This document shows positions 1 to 6,616 of a DNA stretch of 34,690 nucleotides, piece after piece. The notes under the pieces were generated by a model, which ran no database searches, was not told where the DNA came from, and worked only from the letters and a program-made list of their open reading frames with translations. Position 1 is the stretch's first letter. The number at the start of each line of letters is the position of its first letter. The position numbers and the translations under genes are program-made. The stretch covers positions 1-34,690 of the IMG/VR virus record IMGVR_UViG_3300032116_000718. One strand, given 5' to 3'. Source of the stretch: a virus.

Positions 1-522
1 GAGCAGAAGCAGATTTAATTTTTGCTGCTGGTGGAAATAATAGAAGAATGACCATCACCTCAGGTGGCAACCTCCTTGTGGGAACTACGACTGATATTGC
101 ATCTTCAAAAGTAACTATATCATCAACTACACAAGGATTCCTCCCACCTCGGATGACTACTACACAAAAGAACGCAATCGGTACACCTGCTGCGGGTCTT
201 ATTGTATACGACACAGACACTAATAAACTTTGCTGCTATAATGGTAGCACTTGGAATGATTTATTCTAAAATTTAAACAAATATAAAATGGCAAAGAAAA
301 TTGAACCTATCAATGTATGGGTAAATGGCGAAAGCAAATCAGCAGAGTATTTTCAAGTGACTTGCATCAATGACAACTACGAATCAAGTGCTACCAATTA
401 TTGGCAGTTGTTCACTAAAGTGGTAGATGCTGAAGGTGTTGAATCACAAGGTGAGCAAGTTGCTCAAGGTAATCTCACCATTGATGGTGCGGATTACATT
501 GCATGGGGAGATCAACCCGCAA
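1..522. repeat. Diverged direct repeat, left copy
   Basis: This stretch matches 34178-34690 in the same orientation. The first 76 bases are identical to 34178-34253, and the copies then drift through the fibre tip and the start of the following small gene. They are near-identical again at the far edge. It covers the 3' end of a tail fibre gene and most of the small gene at 288. Because the copies differ in sequence and in intergenic length, this is not a plain terminal redundancy. Confidence 0.9.
3..269 (+). CDS. Tail fibre C-terminal tip (5' truncated)
   Basis: The reading frame is open from base 3 with no stop upstream, so this is the last 88 codons of a longer gene cut by the window edge. 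The text resembles the C-terminus of the full fibre gene at 32200-34443: an ITSGGNLLVGTTTD shaft module, then GFLPPRMTTTQKNAI, then a YNGSTW tip. The two tips differ after NAI, where this copy reads GTPAAGLIVYDTDTN and the other SSPAAGLQVYDTTLN. That is where receptor contact would be expected. An internal ATG at 48 exists, but homology continues upstream of it, so it is not the true start. Confidence 0.85.
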   Translation, partial: AEADLIFAAGGNNRRMTITSGGNLLVGTTTDIASSKVTISSTTQGFLPPRMTTTQKNAIGTPAAGLIVYDTDTNKLCCYNGSTWNDLF

Positions 523-587
523 TGGCGATTAACGCTTGGATTTATCAGTGGAGTGCAGATAAACTTAATTTAGTAATTTTACCTTAA
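288..587 (+). CDS. Small fibre-associated protein (unknown)
   Basis: A 99-residue soluble protein with no signal peptide or membrane segment. It lies 18 bases after the fibre stop behind an A-rich leader. A near-identical gene (MAKQISPVTIW instead of MAKKIEPINVW at the start) follows the second fibre copy at 34456. Constant pairing with the fibre tip suggests a fibre assembly or tip-binding role, but no known domain was recognised. Residues about 10-75 are almost invariant between the copies, whereas the first ten differ, as the fibre tips do. Confidence 0.75.
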   Translation: MAKKIEPINVWVNGESKSAEYFQVTCINDNYESSATNYWQLFTKVVDAEGVESQGEQVAQGNLTIDGADYIAWGDQPAMAINAWIYQWSADKLNLVILP

Positions 588-597
588 AATAAATACT

Positions 598-729
598 ATG
601 ACACTTGTAGAAATGAAGGCTGCTGCCTATGACCTGCTCGCTAACTTAGAGTACATTCAAAAGCAACTCCAAGAGGTAAACCAAAAGATTGCAGAAGAAC
701 TCCAAAAAGAGAAAAACGAAAATGGATAA
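598..729 (+). CDS. Small helical protein (hypothetical)
   Basis: A 43-residue protein, mostly charged and helical, with a short coiled-coil-like run (IQKQLQEVNQKIAEEL). It starts 10 bases after the previous stop, and its last 8 bases overlap the next gene's start. The tight spacing supports expression with the lysis operon. Function unknown. Confidence 0.6.
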   Translation: MTLVEMKAAAYDLLANLEYIQKQLQEVNQKIAEELQKEKNENG

Positions 730-997
730 AAAAATTAGTGCATTACCGATTTCATTTGAGCAGTTCAGCAAAGACCCCGTAAAAGGTTTTCTGTTCATTA
801 CACTTATTGCAATTGGTTACTTGTATGTAGACCAAAAGATGCAATACACCGAGCAGATTGAAAGGCAGGGAAGCAAGATAGAAAAGTTAGAAGCAAAAAT
901 TGATGCTCTTGGGATTCAACTCAAGAGGTCTGATTCATTGCTCTCGGCTACAACATCTAAAATCTTAGTCCTTCAAGAACTTGGTAAAATCAAATGA
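722..997 (+). CDS. Membrane-anchored coiled-coil protein, i-spanin candidate
   Basis: 91 residues from the ATG at 722, which overlaps the previous stop; an upstream in-frame ATG at 689 would lie inside the previous gene. One hydrophobic segment at about residues 22-37 (GFLFITLIAIGYLYV) precedes a periplasmic coiled coil (about 45-85). A single N-terminal anchor plus a coiled coil is the Rz (inner-membrane spanin) layout. The next gene overlaps by 4 bases and encodes a small lipoprotein, as Rz1 does. It could instead be a general membrane protein of the lysis operon; the spanin call is inference from architecture. Confidence 0.55.
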   Translation: MDKKISALPISFEQFSKDPVKGFLFITLIAIGYLYVDQKMQYTEQIERQGSKIEKLEAKIDALGIQLKRSDSLLSATTSKILVLQELGKIK

Positions 998-1347
998 AAC
1001 GATTAATTGTATTACTATTTATCTCATCATGTGCCAACCCTGTCAAAGAGGAGAAAGTTCTTTTTGATGGGGTTGACACTATCATTATGCAATCAAGGGA
1101 ACATATTGACACTATTGTAAAGTTCCTCCCAAAAGTTGACAAGCAGATTGAGAAAGCAGAGAAGCAAGTGTTGACCAATGTGCAAAGCATCAAGATGCAA
1201 AATGCTAAACTCAAAGAGGATGCAAAAATAGTCAAGACCATTACAATTAGAGATACCATCATCATTAAGGAAAAGACTAATTTTTGGGGTAGGAAAAAAA
1301 CTTCTACTGATTCCATTACATCAATAGATTCAACAGAACAACAATGA
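994..1347 (+). CDS. Small lipoprotein, o-spanin candidate
   Basis: 117 residues. A short hydrophobic signal ends in the lipobox FISSC, putting the lipidated Cys at residue 13. The rest is hydrophilic with a helical stretch (about 40-75) and no second membrane segment, so an outer-membrane-anchored protein facing the periplasm is expected. It overlaps the TM/coiled-coil gene upstream by ATGA and the holin candidate downstream. Wording after the lipobox (CANPVK) and a later TITIRDTI motif echo the lipoprotein at 1546, suggesting the two are related. It is larger than classical Rz1. Confidence 0.55.
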   Translation: MKRLIVLLFISSCANPVKEEKVLFDGVDTIIMQSREHIDTIVKFLPKVDKQIEKAEKQVLTNVQSIKMQNAKLKEDAKIVKTITIRDTIIIKEKTNFWGRKKTSTDSITSIDSTEQQ

Positions 1348-1562
1348 AGCAATTCTTTTGTGAAGAAAACGGCAGACTATCAATGAAAAGGTTATGCGGT
1401 TTTATCTGCGTAATCATCATCTGCGTAACAATGTATCATAACTCTTTCCATGAAACTGAACCATCAGAGGCATTGGTTTATAGTGTGTCTGCTCTTGCGT
1501 TTGGTTGCCTTGGTTTAACAAGTGCTGAGAAAATATTTAAGAAAGATGAGAACAAAGATTAA
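1344..1562 (+). CDS. Putative holin
   Basis: 72 residues with two hydrophobic segments (about 17-31 and 44-62) joined by a short polar loop and a charged C-tail (KKDENKD). This matches the size and shape of small two-TM phage holins. It sits directly upstream of a spanin candidate and the endolysin. It overlaps the previous stop by ATGA. A holin would permeabilise the inner membrane to release or activate the endolysin. The assignment rests on topology and neighbours. Confidence 0.6.
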   Translation: MKQFFCEENGRLSMKRLCGFICVIIICVTMYHNSFHETEPSEALVYSVSALAFGCLGLTSAEKIFKKDENKD

Positions 1563-2040
1563 TGCACCAAGGTTGTTGTTAATTGCAATTGGATTGCTTT
1601 TTTTATTGCTTTGGGTAACATCTTGCAATCCAGTTAAGCAGGTTCTTCGCAATCAAGAAATGCTTGAAGAAGTCGCAAAGGTTGTGGTCAAGGGGGGATG
1701 GTGTGCGAATGATACTACATTCATCACCAAGACAGATACAATTATTGATGTTGATACCTTGATTGAGATACAAAAAGACTTGGAGGTAGTTACGTTTAAC
1801 GATACTACTTATTTCACCAAGTGGAAAACAAAGACAATTACCAAGACCCTGACCATTCGTGATACCTTGAAATCATACATTGTTGACAATGCTCGTGTAA
1901 GGTTATTACAGACCGATTCAGCACGTTTAAGCAATGAGGTAATAACTTGGGAAGGAAAGGCAAAAAGAAGGCAGTTATGGATATTTGCATTGATTGTAGT
2001 TTGGTTATTAATTAGATACCTAAAAGATAGAATATTATGA
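1546..2040 (+). CDS. Putative u-spanin (lipoprotein with C-terminal TM)
   Basis: 164 residues from ATG 1546; an upstream in-frame ATG at 1522 lies deeper in the holin gene. The hydrophobic signal ends in lipobox VTSC with Cys27. A Thr-rich, beta-prone periplasmic region follows (about 55-130), and then a second membrane segment at about 143-158 (LWIFALIVVWLLIRYL) close to the C-terminus. Outer-membrane lipid anchor plus C-terminal inner-membrane TM is the layout of unimolecular spanins such as phage T1 gp11. It overlaps both the holin candidate and the endolysin. A different envelope protein cannot be excluded. Confidence 0.55.
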   Translation: MRTKINAPRLLLIAIGLLFLLLWVTSCNPVKQVLRNQEMLEEVAKVVVKGGWCANDTTFITKTDTIIDVDTLIEIQKDLEVVTFNDTTYFTKWKTKTITKTLTIRDTLKSYIVDNARVRLLQTDSARLSNEVITWEGKAKRRQLWIFALIVVWLLIRYLKDRIL

Positions 2041-2480
2041 AACTAAACAAAGCAGGTGCAGACCTGATTAAATCTTTTGAGGGGTGCAAACTTAAAGCAT
2101 ACCAATGCTCTGCAATGAAGTGGACTATCGGTTATGGCAATACCTTCTATGAGGATGGCAAACCAGTTATGCCAGGTCACGTTATTACACAAGATAAAGC
2201 AGAGCAACTCTTTGAACTGATTGCTTCAGACTTTGCAGGTAAGGTTGCAAAATTAGTAACGTCAAACGTAACTGATAATGAATTCGCCAGTTTAGTTTCT
2301 TTTGCATATAATTGTGGTGTAGTCAACTTGCAAAAGTCAACACTACTAAAAAAAGTTAATGCCAATCATAATGACCCTACCATTAGGGCAGAGTTCTTGA
2401 AGTGGAACAAGGCAGGTGGCAAGGTTCTTGCAGGTCTTACTCGTAGAAGGGAAGCAGAATCTAATCTTTATTACAAATGA
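2037..2480 (+). CDS. Endolysin, GH24 lysozyme (T4/P21 type)
   Basis: 147 residues, the normal size for a GH24 muramidase that cuts the MurNAc-GlcNAc bond of peptidoglycan. The N-terminal signature IKSFEG gives the catalytic Glu15, and WTIGYG gives Thr30, matching T4 Glu11 and Thr26. The position of T4 Asp20 is Cys24 (AYQC), a substitution known from T4 mutants to remain active. The C-terminal GLTRRREAE motif is also typical. No signal peptide is visible, so export depends on the holin. Start and stop overlap neighbours by ATGA. Confidence 0.92.
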   Translation: MKLNKAGADLIKSFEGCKLKAYQCSAMKWTIGYGNTFYEDGKPVMPGHVITQDKAEQLFELIASDFAGKVAKLVTSNVTDNEFASLVSFAYNCGVVNLQKSTLLKKVNANHNDPTIRAEFLKWNKAGGKVLAGLTRRREAESNLYYK

Positions 2481-3442
2481 CAAAAGTACAAATGTGCGTT
2501 GATTATCGGGAAAGGTTCGGATGGGATATGCCGACCTTAAAACTTGCAAGGATTATTTACCAAGATAATCCTTTACTTTTTGCGTCACTTGATTCAGTGC
2601 GTACTGCCTTGAGAAGCATTGAAGGTAAGGGTGGGGCAAGGGTGGCAATAAGAAAAGAGGTTGAAGATAGACCTAAGAATCCTTATAACCTTCCACAGTC
2701 CGATGAAGCAATTTATGAACCTTATCAACTTGATGCAAAGAGGTTACTGGTATTATCTGACATCCACATTCCATATCATAGCATAGATGCATTAACCTGT
2801 GCTTTTGATTACGCTAAAGATGAGAAACCCGATGCCATTCTTTTGAATGGTGATATCCTTGATTTCTTTGGATTGAGTAGGTTTGCTAAAGACCCAAAGG
2901 CGAGGTCATTTGCACATGAGTTAAAGACTTTTAAGGAGTTTATGGATATCGTTAAAAAGACATTTGATGCCAAGATATATTTCAAAATTGGCAACCATGA
3001 GGAAAGGTACTTCCATTTCCTTTGGATGAAAGCACATGAGATTGTTGGAGTTGAGGAGTTTGAACTTGAGAACATAATTAAATCAAGGGCAGAAGGTATA
3101 GAGATAATTAAAGACAAGAGGATAATGAAAGCAGGTGACTTGAATATTTTACACGGACACGAGTTTGGGGGTTCTGTATTTAGTCCTGTAAACATTGCAA
3201 GGGGTCTATTCTTGAAGGGTAAGGTAAGTGCTATGCAAGGGCATAACCATCAGAGCAGTTCTCATTCTGAGAGCAACATGAACGGGGAAATAACTACTAC
3301 CTGGTCACTTGGTTGCCTATGTGAATTACATCCAGCATACCTGCCCATCAACAAATGGAATCACGGGTTTGCTATTGTAGAAATTGATGGACAAAACTTT
3401 GAGGTAAGAAATAAGAATATACATAAAGGCAAAGTTCTTTAG
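2477..3442 (+). CDS. Calcineurin-like metallophosphoesterase
   Basis: 321 residues. Residues 1-85 form a small N-terminal domain of unknown role, possibly a helix-turn-helix. The phosphoesterase domain shows all the metal motifs in order: SDIH (Asp95, His97), NGDILD (Asp126), GNHEER (Asn173, His174), HGHE (His226, His228) and GHNH (His256, His258). Such enzymes hydrolyse phosphomonoesters or diesters with two divalent metals; the substrate here cannot be told. It overlaps the endolysin by ATGA, so it is probably expressed late. It might act on nucleic acid ends, nucleotides or a cell-wall phosphate. Confidence 0.88.
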   Translation: MTKVQMCVDYRERFGWDMPTLKLARIIYQDNPLLFASLDSVRTALRSIEGKGGARVAIRKEVEDRPKNPYNLPQSDEAIYEPYQLDAKRLLVLSDIHIPYHSIDALTCAFDYAKDEKPDAILLNGDILDFFGLSRFAKDPKARSFAHELKTFKEFMDIVKKTFDAKIYFKIGNHEERYFHFLWMKAHEIVGVEEFELENIIKSRAEGIEIIKDKRIMKAGDLNILHGHEFGGSVFSPVNIARGLFLKGKVSAMQGHNHQSSSHSESNMNGEITTTWSLGCLCELHPAYLPINKWNHGFAIVEIDGQNFEVRNKNIHKGKVL

Positions 3443-3443
3443 T

Positions 3444-3683
3444 ATGGAAGAGGACCTCATTTTAGGAGAAGAAGAAGAGGTTGAATATATTGAGGAAGAG
3501 ATAGGACATTCCTTTCCCGAGTATATATCTTGCTCGGTTGAGGTCCTGACAATGCTTGAAACCGCTAATCCAATGACCCGTGAAGAGGTTGAAAAGATGC
3601 AAGAATTAAAGAAACTTTGTTTAGAAATGCTTGAACATTCAGTAAAATCCATGCACGGAATGCTATTTACTAATGACATTTGA
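3444..3683 (+). CDS. Acidic protein (hypothetical)
   Basis: 79 residues, strongly acidic in the first 25 (runs such as GEEEEVEYIEEEIG) and helical afterwards with several Met and Leu. It starts just after the phosphoesterase stop and is the last gene before a strong intrinsic terminator. DNA mimicry is possible given the charge, but nothing specific supports it. Confidence 0.6.
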   Translation: MEEDLILGEEEEVEYIEEEIGHSFPEYISCSVEVLTMLETANPMTREEVEKMQELKKLCLEMLEHSVKSMHGMLFTNDI

Positions 3684-3714
3684 CTGTGTTTCATTGTGTT
3701 TTTAATGTGATTCT

Positions 3715-3747
3715 CCCCTGATATTTCTATATCGGGGGTTCTTTTTA
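3715..3747 (+). terminator. Intrinsic terminator of the lysis operon
   Basis: A 10-bp stem (3715-3724 with 3729-3738, one T-G wobble) with a TTCT loop is followed by a T-rich tail. It closes the operon from the fibre through 3683. The remaining bases up to 3849 are very AT-rich and hold no clear gene; a TTTG at 3804-3807 could belong to a weak promoter for the early genes. Confidence 0.85.
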
Positions 3748-3849
3748 TGGGTAATCGCAAAAAAATATTTTAAAAAAGATTAAAAAAGTGTTCTTTGTAT
3801 TAAAAAAAGAATTACCTTCACTAAACAATCACACTAAAAAAGCACATTT

Positions 3850-4005
3850 ATGAAAGCAATTATTAAAATTAATTTACTGAATCTTGAAGGAACAATGCAT
3901 AAGGTCCTTAAAGTTGAGGATGGTTTTTATTATATATCTGTCCCATTTTTGGATGATTTTATCACATTAACTTTCTTACCTTCTCAAGTAGAAATATTTA
4001 ATTAA
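3850..4005 (+). CDS. Small hypothetical protein
   Basis: 51 residues (MKAIIKINLL start), beta-prone, with repeated hydrophobic/aromatic strands (DGFYYISVPF). It is the first gene after the terminator at 3715 and has an A-rich leader. There is no recognisable domain. It is likely an early host-takeover protein, by position only. Confidence 0.55.
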   Translation: MKAIIKINLLNLEGTMHKVLKVEDGFYYISVPFLDDFITLTFLPSQVEIFN

Positions 4006-4025
4006 TCACTTCAAAACCAAAAACA

Positions 4026-4202
4026 ATGCAACAAGTAGAAATCACAAAAGGCAAACTTCTTCAGGTATCTCATGGTGGAAAATTTCAATTATGGAGATAC
4101 AAAAGAGTTGAGTATGTTCTGTATGTTCTTGATGGAACGTATATGACAAGGAAGCAAGATGAGATGATGGCAAAAAAGTTAGAACTTACACCAGTATTTT
4201 AA
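4026..4202 (+). CDS. Small hypothetical protein
   Basis: 58 residues (MQQVEITKGK start), mixed strand and helix, basic overall. It starts 20 bases after the previous stop behind the leader AAAACCAAAAACA, which recurs before the gene at 4246. Its stop lies inside the stem of a terminator. Function unknown. Confidence 0.55.
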   Translation: MQQVEITKGKLLQVSHGGKFQLWRYKRVEYVLYVLDGTYMTRKQDEMMAKKLELTPVF

Positions 4203-4225
4203 GGGAGGTAACTCTCCCTTTTTTT
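4201..4225 (+). terminator. Intrinsic terminator
   Basis: A perfect 7-bp stem, AAGGGAG (4201-4207) with CTCCCTT (4214-4220), encloses a 6-nt loop and is followed by TTTTT. It begins on the last bases of the preceding small gene. It may be partial, since genes continue downstream. Confidence 0.8.
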
Positions 4226-4245
4226 CACAATTAAAACCAAAAACA

Positions 4246-4332
4246 ATGAAACCAAAAACTATCATCACTTGGGCAACAATCATCGCAATGCTTTGGGTAG
4301 TCGGTCAGATTCAAGACCAATTTTGCAGATAA
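4246..4332 (+). CDS. Single-TM micropeptide
   Basis: 28 residues with one hydrophobic segment (IITWATIIAMLWVVG), preceded by a Lys-rich start. It shares the exact A-rich leader of the gene at 4026, and its stop overlaps the next start (TAATG). The repeated leader and coupled stop support translation, but a peptide this short carries no functional signature. Confidence 0.45.
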   Translation: MKPKTIITWATIIAMLWVVGQIQDQFCR

Positions 4333-4457
4333 TGAACACTAAGAAAACACTGCAAGCAATATGGGTAAAATGCAGAATTTGCAAATCACTTTACACAATC
4401 ACAATAAAAACACAATCACTATGTCCGAAATGCCACTGCCTAAATGGGGCGACCTAA
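4332..4457 (+). CDS. Small zinc-ribbon protein
   Basis: 41 residues with a CRIC...CPKC pair of Cys knuckles spaced as in a zinc ribbon. It starts on the stop codon of the previous gene (TAATG). An upstream in-frame ATG at 4269 would overlap the micropeptide. The last 37 bases overlap the next gene in another frame. It probably binds nucleic acid or protein; the target is unknown. Confidence 0.55.
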   Translation: MNTKKTLQAIWVKCRICKSLYTITIKTQSLCPKCHCLNGAT

Positions 4458-4609
4458 ACACTTACGAACGCCACAAACTCATTGGCGAGTTAATTGATTC
4501 AATGATTTATAGCGGAGAAGCACTTCAGCACCTTCAAGAAACTATTGAGCAGTTCCGATTGATGGGATACGTTAAGTCTATTATTTTACCTGAAACCAAC
4601 GAAATATGA
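4421..4609 (+). CDS. Small helical protein (hypothetical)
   Basis: 62 residues from the ATG at 4421 (MSEMPLPKWGDL), mostly helical. An in-frame ATG at 4361 would add 20 residues but would run through the zinc-ribbon gene. The bases before 4421 look like the A-rich leaders used elsewhere in this genome. The stop overlaps the next start (ATGA). Function unknown. Confidence 0.55.
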   Translation: MSEMPLPKWGDLNTYERHKLIGELIDSMIYSGEALQHLQETIEQFRLMGYVKSIILPETNEI

Positions 4610-4764
4610 AAACCTGCACATATTGTAAAAAGGAGAAACCTTTAGAGCAATTCAATAAAAACATGGGAACGAAGGATAAACACGCACACAGATGCAAAGC
4701 GTGTGAGAAGGAAATCAAGAGCAATAAAAAAGATATTTACTCGGATTTGTACCGAATTTTTTAA
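4606..4764 (+). CDS. Small zinc-finger protein
   Basis: 52 residues with CTYC near the N-terminus and CKAC about 27 residues later, with Lys-rich text between and after. This resembles the zinc-binding module found beside HNH or endonuclease VII domains, but no nuclease part is present. It overlaps the preceding gene by ATGA. Confidence 0.6.
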   Translation: MKTCTYCKKEKPLEQFNKNMGTKDKHAHRCKACEKEIKSNKKDIYSDLYRIF

Positions 4765-4780
4765 CAATCAAAACAATAAA

Positions 4781-4951
4781 ATGACAAAGGAAGAACTTAG
4801 AAAAACGAGAAGAGCAAAAGAAGTAACGCAGGTAAAGTTGGCAGAACTATCGGGAATCTCACTTGCGACAGTTAACCGAGCAGAAAAGACTGGCAAAGTT
4901 TATTTAAAAACAATGCAAAAATTATTTCAAGTATTGGAAGAAATATCTTAA
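4781..4951 (+). CDS. XRE-family helix-turn-helix regulator
   Basis: 56 residues from ATG 4781; an in-frame ATG at 4703 lies inside the zinc-finger gene and lacks a leader. The text fits a minimal Cro/XRE domain: a first helix (ELRKTRRAKEVTQ), a turn and a recognition helix (LAELSGISLATVNRAEK). It is the only clear HTH regulator seen. With no integrase or lysogeny cassette, it more likely sets early gene timing than lysogeny. A palindromic operator was not identified. Confidence 0.75.
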   Translation: MTKEELRKTRRAKEVTQVKLAELSGISLATVNRAEKTGKVYLKTMQKLFQVLEEIS

Positions 4952-4976
4952 TTTTAAATCAAATCAAATCACAACA

Positions 4977-5258
4977 ATGAAAAAACAAATCACAACAAAT
5001 GTCCGCATACCTGCGGAATGGTTAAAGGTCAGCATCGCAGACATTATGATTATGGTAACCGCTACCATCAACGATGGAGTTGATTACGTTGATGTTCAAG
5101 TTAGGGAAATCATTATCCCAGGGTATCACTGCATCAACATCTTGCCTCAGTTCCATTCAGCATTCTATGAATTAGTTGAGCAGAAGTGTATGGATGCTTT
5201 TACCTTTAAGATGGATAGTAATTATGACCACGAATACTATTCCGACTATGTACTATGA
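4977..5258 (+). CDS. Hypothetical protein
   Basis: 93 residues, predicted mixed alpha/beta, acidic at the C-terminus (DSNYDHEYYSDYVL). It is preceded by the repetitive leader AAATCAAATCACAACA. It overlaps the next frame by 11 bases. No domain was recognised. The early position before the annealing protein suggests a role at the onset of replication, by context only. Confidence 0.6.
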   Translation: MKKQITTNVRIPAEWLKVSIADIMIMVTATINDGVDYVDVQVREIIIPGYHCINILPQFHSAFYELVEQKCMDAFTFKMDSNYDHEYYSDYVL

Positions 5259-5586
5259 CCGCATAGAAATGACCCTTGAGGTCCGTGGCGAAGTCCGAGC
5301 AACTTCATTCCCTTTGAGATGCCACGAATCAATAGAACGCCAACGGCATCAATGGTATTATTTTTACGGGTTAAAGTCCATAAGAGATTGGGAAATCTAC
5401 ATTACCCATAAATCAACGATGGAAAACTCATCACCTTTCAGAATAGAAAAACCTTTTCCTTATCACACAAAATCACAAAATGACACAGAACAAGAATCAA
5501 GACCAGTCAGTCTCTATTGCGAACCAGTTGATATTACAGGGGGACTTATCCAAACTGTCGGCAAACGACAAAGTAAGGTATTATAA
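5248..5586 (+). CDS. Hypothetical protein with long 3' overlap
   Basis: 112 residues from ATG 5248 (MYYDRIEMTLEV); a start at 5269 (MTLEVRGEV) is also possible. The frame stays open 107 bases into the next gene. The first two thirds look protein-like, with a Trp/Tyr-rich strand (HQWYYFYGLKS). The last part has weaker character, so the C-terminus may be unconserved. No known family. Confidence 0.5.
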   Translation: MYYDRIEMTLEVRGEVRATSFPLRCHESIERQRHQWYYFYGLKSIRDWEIYITHKSTMENSSPFRIEKPFPYHTKSQNDTEQESRPVSLYCEPVDITGGLIQTVGKRQSKVL

Positions 5587-6196
5587 CGGGTATTGTGAAC
5601 GTATGGGACTTGACCCATTCACTAAACCATTTGACATCCTTAGACTTAACGGAAAGGAAGTCCTCTACTGCACAAGGTCAGGTACTCAGCAACTTAACAA
5701 ACTGCACAAAGTTTCTCACACCATTACAAGCAGAGATACTAACGCAGATGCAGGGGTTTACATTGTAACATCTAAAGCATCCCTTCCCGATGGGAGGTGT
5801 ACCGAATCAATCGGTGCAGTAAACATCGCAGGACTTAAAGGTGAGGCATACGCTAATGCCATTATGAAGGCAGAAACAAAGGCAAAACGGAGGGCAACCT
5901 TAGACCTCTTGGGATTGGGTGTTCTTGATGAATCAGAGGCAGAAACCATTCCTAATGCATCCGTAGGGGCATTGCAAACAATGGTAGAAGCATTGCCTCA
6001 AATGGAGGTTGAATCGGTAGAGGTTATTGAAGAAGACCCCGAGTTGACCATTGGAAGACTTGCCATAGCAATTAAGAAGGCGAGTAACATTGTAGAACTC
6101 AAGGCGGTCTACGATGCCAACAAGCATAAGATTGAAACCAACACATTTATCAAGGACCAACTAAAAGCAAGAAAAAATGAGTTACTTAAAGGTTAA
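5480..6196 (+). CDS. Single-strand annealing protein (RecT/Bet-like)
   Basis: 238 residues. The text at about 33-80 (YCERMGLDPFTKPFDIL, then GKEVLYCTRSGTQQL) parallels the core of phage Bet/RecT annealing proteins, where a GLDPF motif precedes a substrate strand. A later KAETKAKRRATLDLLGLG segment also fits that superfamily, or Rad52-like Sak proteins. These coat ssDNA and anneal complementary strands in phage recombination. The SSB-like protein and PD-(D/E)XK nuclease just downstream complete a recombination module. The C-terminal 70 residues are acidic and helical. Confidence 0.7.
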   Translation: MTQNKNQDQSVSIANQLILQGDLSKLSANDKVRYYNGYCERMGLDPFTKPFDILRLNGKEVLYCTRSGTQQLNKLHKVSHTITSRDTNADAGVYIVTSKASLPDGRCTESIGAVNIAGLKGEAYANAIMKAETKAKRRATLDLLGLGVLDESEAETIPNASVGALQTMVEALPQMEVESVEVIEEDPELTIGRLAIAIKKASNIVELKAVYDANKHKIETNTFIKDQLKARKNELLKG

Positions 6197-6608
6197 TGAA
6201 ATAAAGGTGGGGGATATTGCTCCCACCAAATTTGGGATTGAGTTAATGGCAGATGCCATCCAAGAGCAGGTTAATGAAGGACTGCTTGACCCTTTAGAGG
6301 TTGCAATCAAGTTCAATAGTTTAGAACAACTGGTTAAATCGGTCAAATCCCGAATAACCGAGAATGTTCTTACAGAACTTATGAAGCATCCTAAAGGTAA
6401 GGCAGAGGTACTTGGTGCATCAGTTTCGCAAATGGATTCGGTAAAGTATGATTTCTCAGACCTACCTGGTTGGTACGAACTTGAAGAGCAGATAATTGCT
6501 TTAAGGTTACAACAGAAGGAGATTGAGGATGTAGAAAAAGAATACCACAAGGGAGACCTACCAATTAAGTCAGTAACTTCAACCTTCAAAATTCAACTTT
6601 CAAAATAA
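6177..6608 (+). CDS. Recombination-module protein (unknown)
   Basis: 143 residues, largely helical, with a C-terminal coiled-coil-like stretch (about 103-125). It overlaps the annealing protein by 20 bases and precedes the SSB-like gene by 8, so the three are translationally linked. No catalytic motif is visible. A structural or accessory role in recombination is inferred from position. Confidence 0.65.
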   Translation: MSYLKVNEIKVGDIAPTKFGIELMADAIQEQVNEGLLDPLEVAIKFNSLEQLVKSVKSRITENVLTELMKHPKGKAEVLGASVSQMDSVKYDFSDLPGWYELEEQIIALRLQQKEIEDVEKEYHKGDLPIKSVTSTFKIQLSK

Positions 6609-6616
6609 AAACAAAT

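Noticed and set aside
990-1352. Antisense frame opposite the lipoprotein at 994
   Set aside because: It mirrors the + strand gene almost exactly, lacks a leader, and all recognisable genes are on the + strand.
4781-4951. Lysogeny control region around the XRE gene
   Set aside because: No integrase, excisionase, divergent promoter pair or antirepressor is present anywhere in the window.
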